Below, piece by piece: positions 1-7,437 of a stretch of DNA of 11,572 nt. The translations under genes were made by a program, and so were the position numbers. The DNA comes from Holosporales bacterium. Its GTDB lineage: Bacteria > Pseudomonadota > Alphaproteobacteria > RUG11792. The stretch is taken from assembly GCA_031279295.1 (NCBI GenBank), contig JAITIT010000056.1:1-11572 (forward strand), read 5' to 3'. Position 1 is the stretch's first letter; each line of letters starts with the position of its first letter. Below the pieces are notes generated by a model that worked only from the letters and a program-made list of their open reading frames with translations, had not been told where the DNA came from and searched no databases.

Positions 1-495
1 CCACTTGCCCACATGAAGGTGACATCCCCATTCGGGATGAGACGTAACCCTAAGAACGGACACATCAAGCTTCATACTGGAGTGGATCTATCTGCAGTAG
101 TAGGCACACCAGTGCGCGCAGCGGCAAGCGGCGTAATAATGGTCGCAACATACTGCGCTGGATATGGTAAGTACGTTAATGTGCGTCATAACAGTATGAC
201 CAGTACGGCATACGGACACCTCAGCAGGATCGTGGTAAGAAGCGGGCAGCACGTGTCGAGAGGCCAGATACTGGGATACAGTGGGATGTCAGGATATTGC
301 CGTGGTGCTCATCTCCATTACGAGGTGATACGTAACGGACGGCATGTCAATCCGCTTTCACTCGTTAGGCAGGATCTGCAAAGACTCACTGGTATGGACC
401 TTGCTAAATTCAATCGATTCAAGAAAGAAATTAACTTGCAAGTTGTGGGACTCTCCCCCGTAACTAGCAAAGCAAAATCCTCAGGGAGAGCATGA
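1..495 (+). CDS. M23/LytM-family peptidoglycan endopeptidase, 3' part only
   Basis: This is a zinc metallopeptidase of the M23 (LytM) family, which cleaves peptide cross-links of peptidoglycan in the envelope. The reading frame is open from base 1. The first ATG (base 13) lies inside the conserved start of the catalytic domain (TSPFGMR), so the true start and any signal peptide, coiled coil or LysM part lie left of the window. Counting from base 1, the zinc ligands H25 and D29 (HTGVD), the YGHLS motif (71-75) and the HLH motif (H104, H106) are all present, so the catalytic core looks intact. A tail of about 45 residues follows the domain. The gene is convergent with tsaE. An inactive divisome activator of the EnvC/NlpD type is unlikely because the zinc site is complete. 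Confidence 0.9.
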   Translation, partial: PLAHMKVTSPFGMRRNPKNGHIKLHTGVDLSAVVGTPVRAAASGVIMVATYCAGYGKYVNVRHNSMTSTAYGHLSRIVVRSGQHVSRGQILGYSGMSGYCRGAHLHYEVIRNGRHVNPLSLVRQDLQRLTGMDLAKFNRFKKEINLQVVGLSPVTSKAKSSGRA

Positions 496-646
496 TCATT
501 CTGATGGGCATGGTATAAACTTTCGCTTTGTATCTTTATGCTACATAGACTACACAACCGTAATAAGTAACAAATGTGTTGGCACATCAAAAAACATTGT
601 AGAGCTAGCTATATGGTAGCGGATAGCATAAAGAGATAGACAAGAG

Positions 647-676
647 ACCACCTGGTTTAGCTGGTGAGTAGTTGTT
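647..676 (+). repeat. Intergenic repeat, partial copy A
   Basis: This lies in the 207-bp convergent gap between the M23 gene and tsaE. Thirty bases beginning ACCACCTGGTTTAG match 7381-7410 at 25 of 30 positions by hand alignment. Weaker similarity seems to extend upstream to about 620. Around this copy, GAGAC/GTCTC (644-648 and 678-682) and CACC/GGTG (649-652 and 663-666) can pair into a bulged stem. No other gene is visible in 496-702. A weak 5-bp hairpin (574-587) is followed on the minus strand by a short T-rich stretch and is at best a poor terminator. Confidence 0.5.
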
Positions 677-702
677 AGTCTCCTCAGAAACTGCGCCTAC
701 TG

Positions 703-1122
703 TTACACAGAGGTATCCTTTAGCCCATAGATGTTAGTACTGACTGATAGGTCTATCTTCAAGACATTACGTACCGTTGGTGTGATATGTGGAATCATAA
801 TTTGAGGCCACTCCACTATGCAAATAGCACTGGATATTGCTTCCAATAGACCAAGGTCATAGAGCTCTCTTGAGCTATGTACCCTGTATAGATCGACATG
901 CCATATCTGTCCTTTAACGGTATCGTATATCTGTATGATGTTGAACGTCGGGCTTGTCACTCTTTGTGTTTTGTCTATAAGCAACGGCTCTATGAAGAAT
1001 TTGGAGAATGTGGTTTTTCCGGATCCTAGGTCTCCAAGCAGCATAACGAGCATCGGAACCTCGGCCGCGCTTGCGTGAGATTCCGCGATTGAACGTAGCT
1101 CATCCAGTGAGTACCTGAACAT
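703..1122 (-). CDS. tsaE: tRNA threonylcarbamoyladenosine biosynthesis ATPase TsaE
   Basis: TsaE is the cytoplasmic P-loop ATPase that works with TsaB and TsaD to make t6A at position 37 of ANN-decoding tRNAs. Family marks are all present in order: the Walker A motif GDLGSGKTTF near residue 30, the VTSPTF motif that follows it, HVDLYR, an ELYDLG segment and the IVEWP motif. At 139 residues it is close to the usual 140-160. I chose ATG at 1122 over the upstream in-frame TTG at 1134, because the ATG falls one base after the cdsA stop (TGA-G-ATG), a normal translational-coupling arrangement. It is the last gene of the minus-strand cluster and faces the M23 gene. The stop is TAA. Confidence 0.93.
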   Translation of the reverse strand: MFRYSLDELRSIAESHASAAEVPMLVMLLGDLGSGKTTFSKFFIEPLLIDKTQRVTSPTFNIIQIYDTVKGQIWHVDLYRVHSSRELYDLGLLEAISSAICIVEWPQIMIPHITPTVRNVLKIDLSVSTNIYGLKDTSV

Positions 1123-1123
1123 C

Positions 1124-1807
1124 TCAGTACCCAAATAATCGCAACAGTATCACTACATATGATGTAAGTAGGAAACTATCAAGCCTGTCACAGACTCCTC
1201 CATGTCCGGGTATGATACTTCCGGAATCTTTTACGTCCAGAAGTCTCTTAGCCTTCGATTCTAGTAGATCTCCCAGGATAGCTGCTAGTGGCATTAAAAT
1301 TGAGCACAGCAGCACATTGGCTTTGAGATACACGAAGCGCGATGCAAAGACGTATGATATTGCAAATCCAATCGCAAACCCAGATATGGCGCCGGACCAT
1401 GTCTTGTTCTTACTGATGTTTGGAGCAAGCTTTGGGCCGCCGAACAGCCTCCCTCCAAAGTACGCAGCTACATCGCACGCTGAGACTACCGCAACACACC
1501 ACATTACATCGTGCATGAAGTTGCTCTTGTGGTGCCCAGCTACGTGGAGCCAGTATAACATCGGGATCGCGATGTACGCTATTCCAGTAAGCGGCAAGAG
1601 CGGGTGAGAGTTGGTGCCACGTGGTGGCTCAGTAAGCCCCGTGCTGGAGGCAGATTTGGTGTTCATAGTAACCCACTCGCAGAGCATCATCCACATGAGT
1701 ATCGTTATTAGGAGCTGCATCCAATGCCTCCCAAGCACGGACATTATGACGATGATAGTTACCATACATACGGCACTAGCGACTCTCTTACCGACTTCAC
1801 CTGCCAT
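1124..1807 (-). CDS. cdsA: Phosphatidate cytidylyltransferase CdsA
   Basis: CdsA is an integral membrane enzyme that converts phosphatidic acid and CTP to CDP-diacylglycerol, the precursor of phosphatidylglycerol and phosphatidylethanolamine. The protein is strongly hydrophobic with several predicted membrane segments. Near its C-terminus it carries the CDP-alcohol signature: GDLLES, a KR pair, KDSG and PGHGG-x2-DRLDS, including the metal-binding aspartates. I chose ATG at 1807 (MAGEVGKR), which has an AGGGAGA ribosome-binding site 5 bases upstream. The longer open frame to 1882 only adds sequence inside uppS. At 227 residues it is somewhat shorter than E. coli CdsA (285), with fewer N-terminal helices, as is common in Rickettsiales. 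It overlaps the 3' end of uppS by 11 bases, and the uppS-cdsA order is widely conserved. Confidence 0.93.
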   Translation of the reverse strand: MAGEVGKRVASAVCMVTIIVIMSVLGRHWMQLLITILMWMMLCEWVTMNTKSASSTGLTEPPRGTNSHPLLPLTGIAYIAIPMLYWLHVAGHHKSNFMHDVMWCVAVVSACDVAAYFGGRLFGGPKLAPNISKNKTWSGAISGFAIGFAISYVFASRFVYLKANVLLCSILMPLAAILGDLLESKAKRLLDVKDSGSIIPGHGGVCDRLDSFLLTSYVVILLRLFGY

Positions 1808-2483
1808 ACGTTCTCTCCCTCTTTGCAAACTCGCACATTGCTCTGTCCAGTTCAGCCTCATCAAAATCAGGCCACAGCACATCTGAAAAATAGAGTTCGC
1901 TGTAGGATGCCTGCCACAGTAAGAAATTACTCAATCTGTGTTTGTTGCCGGTTCGTACGATGAGCTGTGGATCTGGAACCCCTGCCGTATCGAGGTTCGC
2001 CGAAATATTCTCCTCTGTAAAGTCAATCCCGATCCTCGTCATCTTCCGTGCGGTCCTCACAATTTCATCCCTTCCACCGTAACTCACCGCTAACTGTACC
2101 AGCATGTTATGATTGTCTTTACTCCTCTCTTCGTATTCATCCATGATTCTCCGAAGCTCAGGTGACAGCCTTGATTTATCGCCTACCATCCTGATCCTTG
2201 CACCCACGTCTAGGACCCTCTGCACGAATTCGCCATCCGTAAAGAATTCCATCATGAGCCCCATGAAGTCAAATATCCACGTCTCGGGCCTCTCCCAATT
2301 CTCTGAAGAGAATGCGTAGAATGTTAGGTACTTTATGCGTCGTACATTAGCCGCGATGACGATATTTGAGGCAACCTCCATTCCTGCCCTGTACCCGCTC
2401 ATCGGCGGCATATCTCTCCCGACAGCCCACGTAGCATTGCCATCCATTATAAATCCTATATGATTCAAATCACTGCCAGACAC
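1797..2483 (-). CDS. uppS: Undecaprenyl diphosphate synthase (cis-prenyltransferase) with altered pyrophosphate site
   Basis: UppS condenses farnesyl diphosphate with IPP into the C55 lipid carrier used for peptidoglycan and other envelope polymers. The 228 residues follow the family closely: MDGN with catalytic D14, YLTFYAFSSENWERP, AVSYGGR, VRTG-x2-HRLSNFLLWQ, SELYF and LWPDFD. The start is GTG at 2483 with a strong GAGGAGG site 4 bases upstream. The oddity is near the N-terminus. Aligned by hand with E. coli UppS, the positions of R30, R39 and H43 are T18, P27 and Y31, each one base change from a plausible ancestral codon. The C-terminal pyrophosphate arginines and the glutamate of SELYF remain. 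The fold assignment is certain, but full activity is not. It lies 31 bases downstream of the dolP-like gene and overlaps cdsA. Confidence 0.93.
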   Translation of the reverse strand: MSGSDLNHIGFIMDGNATWAVGRDMPPMSGYRAGMEVASNIVIAANVRRIKYLTFYAFSSENWERPETWIFDFMGLMMEFFTDGEFVQRVLDVGARIRMVGDKSRLSPELRRIMDEYEERSKDNHNMLVQLAVSYGGRDEIVRTARKMTRIGIDFTEENISANLDTAGVPDPQLIVRTGNKHRLSNFLLWQASYSELYFSDVLWPDFDEAELDRAMCEFAKRERTYGR

Positions 2484-2514
2484 CTGTCCTCCTCAGTCAC
2501 TTCGTGAATAAAGT

Positions 2515-3129
2515 CTATGTGGGTTGCGCCTTGCTGTCCGCGATCTTTATGAAGGACACCACTCTCTTAACACCGGATATTTGTTTAATTGTTGCGAGCA
2601 CGATTGAGCGTTCTTGTACTGTCTGGGCGATGCCTGCAACGTACACCACACTGTCAGCTGTCTTGATCTTGTAGTTCACAGACCTCACGTCCTTTGTAAC
2701 TGTAAGTGTTGTCTTGCACTTAGTCGTTATCCATCCATCCTTCGTAATTTGTCCAGGCGTTAGCTCGTCACCGTACCTCAGGTAGTTGCGCACTCCTTTT
2801 ACTCCCTTAACCGCCCACGTCTCTTTCTCTGCTATCATAACCCAATCCTGGTTAGACACAACTCCGGTCAGCAGAACGATTCCATCGCTTGCAACTGCTG
2901 ATACCTCGCTGAAGAGTTTGCGGTTAGCTTTGTACAGTCTGCTCTTAACAAGAGTATCCAGCTTTGCATCCGTAATAGTCTCCCCCACGCCCTTGTCTCT
3001 TACAGCTATATAACCGCCGCCGGCCATTCCACCACCTATGAGAACTGGAACACACCCAGTCGTAATATAAACTGCTGCTACGGTCGCGATGGCTACCCTA
3101 GCAGCAGAAGTCCTGAATAGGAAACGCAT
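2515..3129 (-). CDS. dolP: Dual BON-domain envelope lipoprotein, DolP/YraP-like
   Basis: This resembles DolP (YraP), an outer-membrane lipoprotein with two BON domains that supports envelope integrity in enterobacteria. A basic N-terminus and hydrophobic segment lead to a cysteine at residue 26 (YITTGC). The lipobox is weak because the -3 residue is Thr rather than Leu. BON1 spans about residues 40-105 (SRLYKANRKLFSEV, VLLTGVV). BON2 spans about 115-198, opening with DGWITTK and ending ISGVKRVVSFIKI, both close to E. coli DolP. I chose ATG at 3129; an upstream TTG at 3153 would put charged residues before the signal peptide. The start overlaps the end of yraN by 32 bases. E. coli also has yraN and dolP in one cluster, separated by diaA, which supports the call. 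The stop is TAG. Confidence 0.82.
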   Translation of the reverse strand: MRFLFRTSAARVAIATVAAVYITTGCVPVLIGGGMAGGGYIAVRDKGVGETITDAKLDTLVKSRLYKANRKLFSEVSAVASDGIVLLTGVVSNQDWVMIAEKETWAVKGVKGVRNYLRYGDELTPGQITKDGWITTKCKTTLTVTKDVRSVNYKIKTADSVVYVAGIAQTVQERSIVLATIKQISGVKRVVSFIKIADSKAQPT

Positions 3130-3454
3130 TGTCAATATGTTCAAATCGGCCAACCGTGTCGAAACATATCACATCCACACGGTAATTTTCAAATGGTTCC
3201 TCTCTCTCGGATATGACTGCTAGCATCGCATTCGATATTCTCCTCTGTTGTTTTTGAGTGATACACGATCTCGCGGAATCCAGTGACTTTCTCTGCTTCA
3301 CCTCCACCGCTATGAGATCATCACCCCTCTTTGCCAGGATATCTATCTCGCCGTATTTTGTTCTAATCCTTCTATCAATGATTCTGTAACCATCGGCCTC
3401 AAGTTTCTTTCTCGCACAAGACTCTGCGGAGATTCCTTTCTCGTATGTTGACAT
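3098..3454 (-). CDS. yraN: UPF0102 (YraN) nuclease-fold protein
   Basis: This is a YraN/UPF0102 protein of unknown role with a restriction-endonuclease-like fold. Evidence is the segment YEKG-x-SAE-x-CA near the start, followed by TKYGEIDILAKRGDDLIAVEVKQR. In this segment the E of GEID, the D and the EVK lysine match the PD-(D/E)XK-type core. From ATG at 3454 it is 118 residues, the normal family length (about 115-130). The open frame continues to 3685, but those extra 77 residues are unlike the family and cover a region able to form stem-loops, so I treat them as leader. A GTG at 3478 is another possible start; the ATG has GGAGA almost touching it, which is too close for an ideal ribosome-binding site. 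The gene lies between mutS and dolP. The stop is TAG. Confidence 0.85.
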   Translation of the reverse strand: MSTYEKGISAESCARKKLEADGYRIIDRRIRTKYGEIDILAKRGDDLIAVEVKQRKSLDSARSCITQKQQRRISNAMLAVISEREEPFENYRVDVICFDTVGRFEHIDNAFPIQDFCC

Positions 3455-3487
3455 TCTCCAGGCATCACCGATCGACACACCTTTGAA

Positions 3488-3582
3488 CTTCCAGGCCGGT
3501 TTACCGGAGGTAACTGGAAGGCGGCTCTGATCAGGCCTAGTTGAGAGCGATCCCCGCATAGCAGCCAACATGCGGGATCTCT
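3488..3582 (-). other. Two stem-loops in the 253-bp mutS-yraN gap
   Basis: The stretch 3455-3707 lies between the mutS stop and the chosen yraN start, unusually long for this cluster, where most neighbours overlap. Two hairpins are visible. One pairs CTTCCAG (3488-3494) with CTGGAAG (3514-3520), with an inner CCGG-TTTA-CCGG stem (3496-3507). The other pairs GATCCCCGCAT (3549-3559) with ATGCGGGATC (3570-3579) with one bulged C, extended by AGA/TCT (3544-3546 and 3580-3582) across a 2-base bulge, around a 10-base loop. Neither is followed by a T-run, so they are not obvious rho-independent terminators. They could be an mRNA processing or stability element, or a small RNA. A coding reading (N-terminal extension of YraN) cannot be excluded. 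Confidence 0.45.
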
Positions 3583-3707
3583 TAGATTGGTGAAGCTGTG
3601 GTTGATACAGAGGCTGTGCACTCGACCAAGTTTTTGACTGATCTTGCGCTACAACCGAACTCTGCATAAACCACCCACTCACCAATCAATTATATCCTAC
3701 CACACCA

Positions 3708-6128
3708 TTACATCTTTTTCAAGATCGTATTAGCCCTATCTACAACCCTTTTCGGGAATCCAGCCAATAATGCTGCGTTTAGCCCATACGATTTATCTGC
3801 GAATCCATCCTCTATTCTATGGAGGAACACGATCTCATTCTGCCATTCTTCGACTTTAACCATAAGGAACCTGATGCTCGGGATATCGTCTTTGACATTT
3901 ACGAGCTCGTGGTAGTGGGTTGCGAAAAGGGTTCTAGAGCCGATATTGTGGGCAATCTCCTCGATGACGGCCCACGCGATTGCGAGACCATCGTACGTAG
4001 ACGTACCACGGCCTATCTCATCCAGTACAATAAAGGAGTCAGCTGTTGCTTGTTGCAGGATCGTAGCAGTCTCAACCATCTCAACCATGAAGGTGGAACG
4101 TCCCGCAGCTATATCGTCTGACGCTCCGACTCTGCTGAATATCCTATCTGTCACTCCGATCTCTGCATAATCAGCTGGCACGAATGACCCGATCTGAGTC
4201 ATGATTATGATGATCGCATTCTGACGGAGGAATGTACTCTTCCCTCCCATGTTGGGGCCTGTTAGTATTGTCACATTCCTACCTTCGCCCATCTCACAAT
4301 CATTCGCAACGAACTTCACCCCGTTGATTCTAAGATTGTTCTCCACAACCGGATGTCTTCCATTACGTATATGCAGGACACGCTCTGTCGTAAGTTTTGG
4401 TTTGACATAGTTGTTCTCAATGGCGAGGTACGCAAACGATGATATAAGATCAAGGAACGATATGTGATTCGCGACCTTCCTTATTGCTGTTTGCTCGCTT
4501 GTCACGAGCTTCACCATATCTTCAAAGATAGCAAGTTCCCTCCTCTTCATATTCGACTCGGCGGAGTATATTTTATTGGCGGTCTTAACGAGCTCATCCG
4601 AGGTATACCTCATGCACGTCGCTAGCGACTGCCTGTGCACGAACCTATACGGCATCTTGGATGCGAAGTTTAGAGAGATCTCCACGAAGTATCCCAGTGT
4701 TGAATTCTTCTTGATCTTGAGTGACTGGATGCCGGTCTCATTGACGTAAGTCCTCTGCATATCATAGATGATGAGATCGCCATTCTTGATCATGTGGATG
4801 TACTCATCCAGCTCACTATCATATCCCTCCCTTATGAATCCACGATCCCTCGTGAGAACGGGGGGGTTGTCTGTAAGTGCGCTGTTTAGAGTTCTGATAA
4901 TTTTTTCAGCACCGCTGAATGAGAGCTCAATGGCCTTCATCTGCTGGAATTGCGCTATGTGTTCGGCAACCTCTGATGCCTTACGTAGAGCTACAGAAAT
5001 ACACCTAAGATCCCTTGGACCAGCCTTATTCATCAACGTCCTCGAGAGAGATCTTTCGATATCTGGAAGCCCAGATAGAATGCTTCTAACCTGTTCAAGT
5101 ACATCCTGATTCCCAACAAAGAACTCCACGTAATCAAGACGTACATTAATTTGCGAGACATCATTCAGAGGCTCCATGAGCCAGCGCGATAGCATCCTAG
5201 CTCCCTGTGCTGTCATTGTTTTGTCGATGTGATATAGCAGAGTAGATCGTCTATCACTACTGTTAGAATGTGATAGCTCAAGGCTCTTCCTAGTAAAGCT
5301 ATCGAGGTACATATGTTTGGAGCTGCCGATATATTTCGGAAATGCCAGGCATGTAATGCCTTGCGACCTGTACACATCCGATATATATTCTGCAACCTCA
5401 GATGCAGCCTCGATGCACTGCTTGGATAAGTTTCCAAACGCATCTATGCACTGGAGACCAAAGAATCTGGCCAGCCTACTTGCCGCGGTCCCACTCATAA
5501 ACCGAGAGCTCGGAATTGCACGCACGATCGATCTGTATTTATCTAGACTGTCAAGGATATGTTTTCTCGATAGAAGGCAATCTGGACAGACTATCTCGGA
5601 AGGGGCAACCTTGGACAACACAGATGTAAGCTCTGTTGTCGATGCTTCCTCAACGAAGAACAATCCCGTTGATACATCAGCATATGCCACACCAAGTTTC
5701 CCGTCTACCTCATCTGAAATAGCCAGGAGGAAGTTGTTACCAGTTTCGGTGAGCATGGACTGTTCAGTCAGAGTACCCTGCGTCATTATCCTAGTAACTC
5801 TGCGCTCGACGGTAGCCTTACCTCCACCCCTCTTCTTGGCCTCCTCGGGAGTTTCCATCTGTTCACAGATGGCTACAGTATGCCCGTTCTTGATGAGCTT
5901 CATCAGGTACATTTCAGATGCATGCCACGGCACACCACACATTGGAGTATCCTGTCTCTTCGTCAGCACCAATCCAAGCTCCTTGGATGCTACTATTGCG
6001 TCGTCTCCGAACAGCTCATAGAAATCCCCAAGCCTATAGAACACGAGTGAGTTAGGATGTTCCTCCTTAACAGCTCTGTACTGCTGCATCATTGGAGTTA
6101 GGGACGGGGAGCTATCCGTCGTTGTCAT
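3708..6128 (-). CDS. mutS: DNA mismatch repair protein MutS
   Basis: MutS recognises mismatches and small loops in newly replicated DNA and recruits MutL using ATP. The 806 residues show the full order: the mismatch-binding F-x-E motif (GDFYELF, F36 and E38, same numbering as E. coli), the connector, lever and clamp domains, then the ATPase with Walker A GPNMGGKST (from residue 624), signature STFMVEM, Walker B/D-loop IVLDEIGRGTSTYDG and the ATHYHEL switch. It ends soon after the helix-turn-helix segment (SYGLNAALLAGFP, VVDRANTILKKM). It therefore lacks the C-terminal tail of E. coli MutS (853 residues) that carries tetramerisation and clamp contacts; this shortening occurs elsewhere in Rickettsiales as I recall. 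The ATG at 6128 sits 17 bases inside the ispH end. The stop is TAA. Confidence 0.97.
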   Translation of the reverse strand: MTTTDSSPSLTPMMQQYRAVKEEHPNSLVFYRLGDFYELFGDDAIVASKELGLVLTKRQDTPMCGVPWHASEMYLMKLIKNGHTVAICEQMETPEEAKKRGGGKATVERRVTRIMTQGTLTEQSMLTETGNNFLLAISDEVDGKLGVAYADVSTGLFFVEEASTTELTSVLSKVAPSEIVCPDCLLSRKHILDSLDKYRSIVRAIPSSRFMSGTAASRLARFFGLQCIDAFGNLSKQCIEAASEVAEYISDVYRSQGITCLAFPKYIGSSKHMYLDSFTRKSLELSHSNSSDRRSTLLYHIDKTMTAQGARMLSRWLMEPLNDVSQINVRLDYVEFFVGNQDVLEQVRSILSGLPDIERSLSRTLMNKAGPRDLRCISVALRKASEVAEHIAQFQQMKAIELSFSGAEKIIRTLNSALTDNPPVLTRDRGFIREGYDSELDEYIHMIKNGDLIIYDMQRTYVNETGIQSLKIKKNSTLGYFVEISLNFASKMPYRFVHRQSLATCMRYTSDELVKTANKIYSAESNMKRRELAIFEDMVKLVTSEQTAIRKVANHISFLDLISSFAYLAIENNYVKPKLTTERVLHIRNGRHPVVENNLRINGVKFVANDCEMGEGRNVTILTGPNMGGKSTFLRQNAIIIIMTQIGSFVPADYAEIGVTDRIFSRVGASDDIAAGRSTFMVEMVETATILQQATADSFIVLDEIGRGTSTYDGLAIAWAVIEEIAHNIGSRTLFATHYHELVNVKDDIPSIRFLMVKVEEWQNEIVFLHRIEDGFADKSYGLNAALLAGFPKRVVDRANTILKKM

Positions 6129-7038
6129 TGTTGAGAGAAAAATCTTCTGTGACGACTCCGAATGTAGATGTCAGATATTCTATAAACTCTTGGATCACGA
6201 ACTCAGATGTTGAGGCTGATGACGTCATAGCCATCGTATTAACTCCAGTCAGGATGCTACTGTCGAACTCATTCTTGGAATCCACGAGGACGGCGTTACC
6301 AGCTCCGGAAGATAGCGCAATCTCATAGAGTCTCCTAGCATTTGATGAGTGTGCAGACCCGATTACAACTACAAGATCCATTGACCCAGCAATTTTTCTC
6401 ACTACATCTTGCCGCTCTCTCGTGGCACGACATACGTTATCTGGAGAGAGAGACTCTACGTGCGGAATTTTTTCTTTTAGCTTTTCGATTATCATCTTGA
6501 CATGCGCCCAGTCCAACGTTGTCTGGGTGAAGTAGGTAACTGCAACTCCATCGAAGTCTGGCAGTAACTCAACATCGGTTTCATTCGACACAACGAACAC
6601 GTTAGAGGATTTATCGGCACACCCAATAAGTGCTATCACCTCTGCATGCGCTCTATCTCCTATGATGATAAGTTTCTTCCCGAGATTGGTTTCCTTCACC
6701 GCGTCGCACTGCACAGCCTTAATCACTGGACACGTACCATCAATAATTGTCAACCCCTTCTCTTCAGCCTTCGCCACGATACGAGGCGCTACACCATGCG
6801 ATGAAAACATCACAACCGCATTGTCCGGTATCTCGTCGATTGACGCTACTTTTACGACACCACATTTCCACAGGTCGTTCATAAACATCCTATTGTGTAT
6901 GACGTCCTCGATAATGTAGAACCCACCATACAGCTTGCAGACCTGCTCAGCCATGCTCACCGCTCTCTTCACACCGGAGCAAAACCAATGCGGCGACAGT
7001 ATGTAGCATTTGATAGGCATATGAAAAATAGCTACCAT
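6112..7038 (-). CDS. ispH: 4-hydroxy-3-methylbut-2-enyl diphosphate reductase IspH
   Basis: IspH is the last enzyme of the MEP pathway. It reduces HMBPP to IPP and DMAPP using a [4Fe-4S] cluster, and supplies UppS downstream in the same cluster. The three cluster cysteines are present in WFCSGVKRAV, DGTCPV and NVCRATRERQ. Substrate-site motifs also remain: VIHN, FSSHGV, AHAEV (His and catalytic Glu), QTTLD, SSNARRL and SASTSE. The usual PRGFCAGV is here PHWFCSGV, with Trp where Gly is normal, next to the first cysteine. The ATG at 7038 fits a perfect TATAAT box about 27 bases upstream. ATG at 7020 (MPIKCYIL) is an alternative, and neither has a clear ribosome-binding site. At 308 residues it is the normal length. 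It is the first gene of the cluster, and the stop is TAG. Confidence 0.95.
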   Translation of the reverse strand: MVAIFHMPIKCYILSPHWFCSGVKRAVSMAEQVCKLYGGFYIIEDVIHNRMFMNDLWKCGVVKVASIDEIPDNAVVMFSSHGVAPRIVAKAEEKGLTIIDGTCPVIKAVQCDAVKETNLGKKLIIIGDRAHAEVIALIGCADKSSNVFVVSNETDVELLPDFDGVAVTYFTQTTLDWAHVKMIIEKLKEKIPHVESLSPDNVCRATRERQDVVRKIAGSMDLVVVIGSAHSSNARRLYEIALSSGAGNAVLVDSKNEFDSSILTGVNTMAMTSSASTSEFVIQEFIEYLTSTFGVVTEDFSLNNDNDG

Positions 7039-7064
7039 GAACTATGATGTACACTCCACACAGC

Positions 7065-7070
7065 ATTATA
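7065..7070 (-). promoter_or_regulatory. -10 box of a sigma-70 promoter for the ispH cluster
   Basis: The minus strand reads a perfect TATAAT here, which would place the transcript start near 7058, about 20 bases before the ispH ATG at 7038. No good -35 hexamer is seen 16-18 bases upstream, so it may be a weak or factor-dependent promoter. It is the only convincing promoter seen upstream of the seven-gene cluster. Confidence 0.5.
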
Positions 7071-7280
7071 TCATCAGTTGGACGACGATCACCATCCAAG
7101 AAATATGCCAATACTAAAACAGATCACTTGAACAAACATCGTTGGAATTGGAGCCTATGATCAAGAGGTCTATGCAGGCATAGTGTGTTACCTACATAGA
7201 AGGATGAAGATAGGAAGATGAGAGAATCTCTCCTGAGAGATCACATTAGAACTGCATAAACATCGTACATATTTTTCCCA

Positions 7281-7437
7281 ATTATCATCCACCTGTAACT
7301 AAGATCATTTCGTCATATCGAACATTTGGTGCGTTGCAGCGATACAAAGGGATTCAGTTGACTTTTCTAGGAAAAGACAAACCACCTGTTTTAGTCTGTG
7401 AGTCGTTGTTGCAAAAATACGGTTGACTGCTATTGTA
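7281..7437 (+). repeat. Intergenic repeat, copy B (upstream of pdhA)
   Basis: Bases 7281-7323 match 9463-9505 at 37 of 43 positions. The best-conserved part is TTTCGTCATA-Y-CGAAC, which contains a short TTCG/CGAA inverted repeat. Similarity continues more loosely to the end: AAATACGGTTGA (7415-7426) matches copy C at 11 of 12 positions and CTATTGT (7430-7436) matches exactly. Bases 7381-7410 also match copy A (647-676) at 25 of 30 positions. The element ends inside the pdhA promoter, so its last bases supply part of the -35 region. Confidence 0.65.

Noticed and set aside
496..702. Rho-independent terminator in the convergent M23-tsaE gap
   Set aside because: The 574-587 hairpin has only 5 bp and no proper T-run on either strand, so it is not listed as a terminator.
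1212..1607. Plus-strand open frame of 131 codons
   Set aside because: It lies antisense to cdsA, whose motifs and frame are clear.
3343..3685. Long YraN start at 3685 and an alternative 92-codon frame in the same region
   Set aside because: The extra 77 residues do not resemble the family, which has its normal length from ATG 3454. The 92-codon frame overlaps yraN in another frame without recognisable features. The long start is kept only as an alternative.
5317..6021. Plus-strand open frame of 234 codons
   Set aside because: It is fully antisense to the conserved mutS coding sequence and shows no protein-family features.
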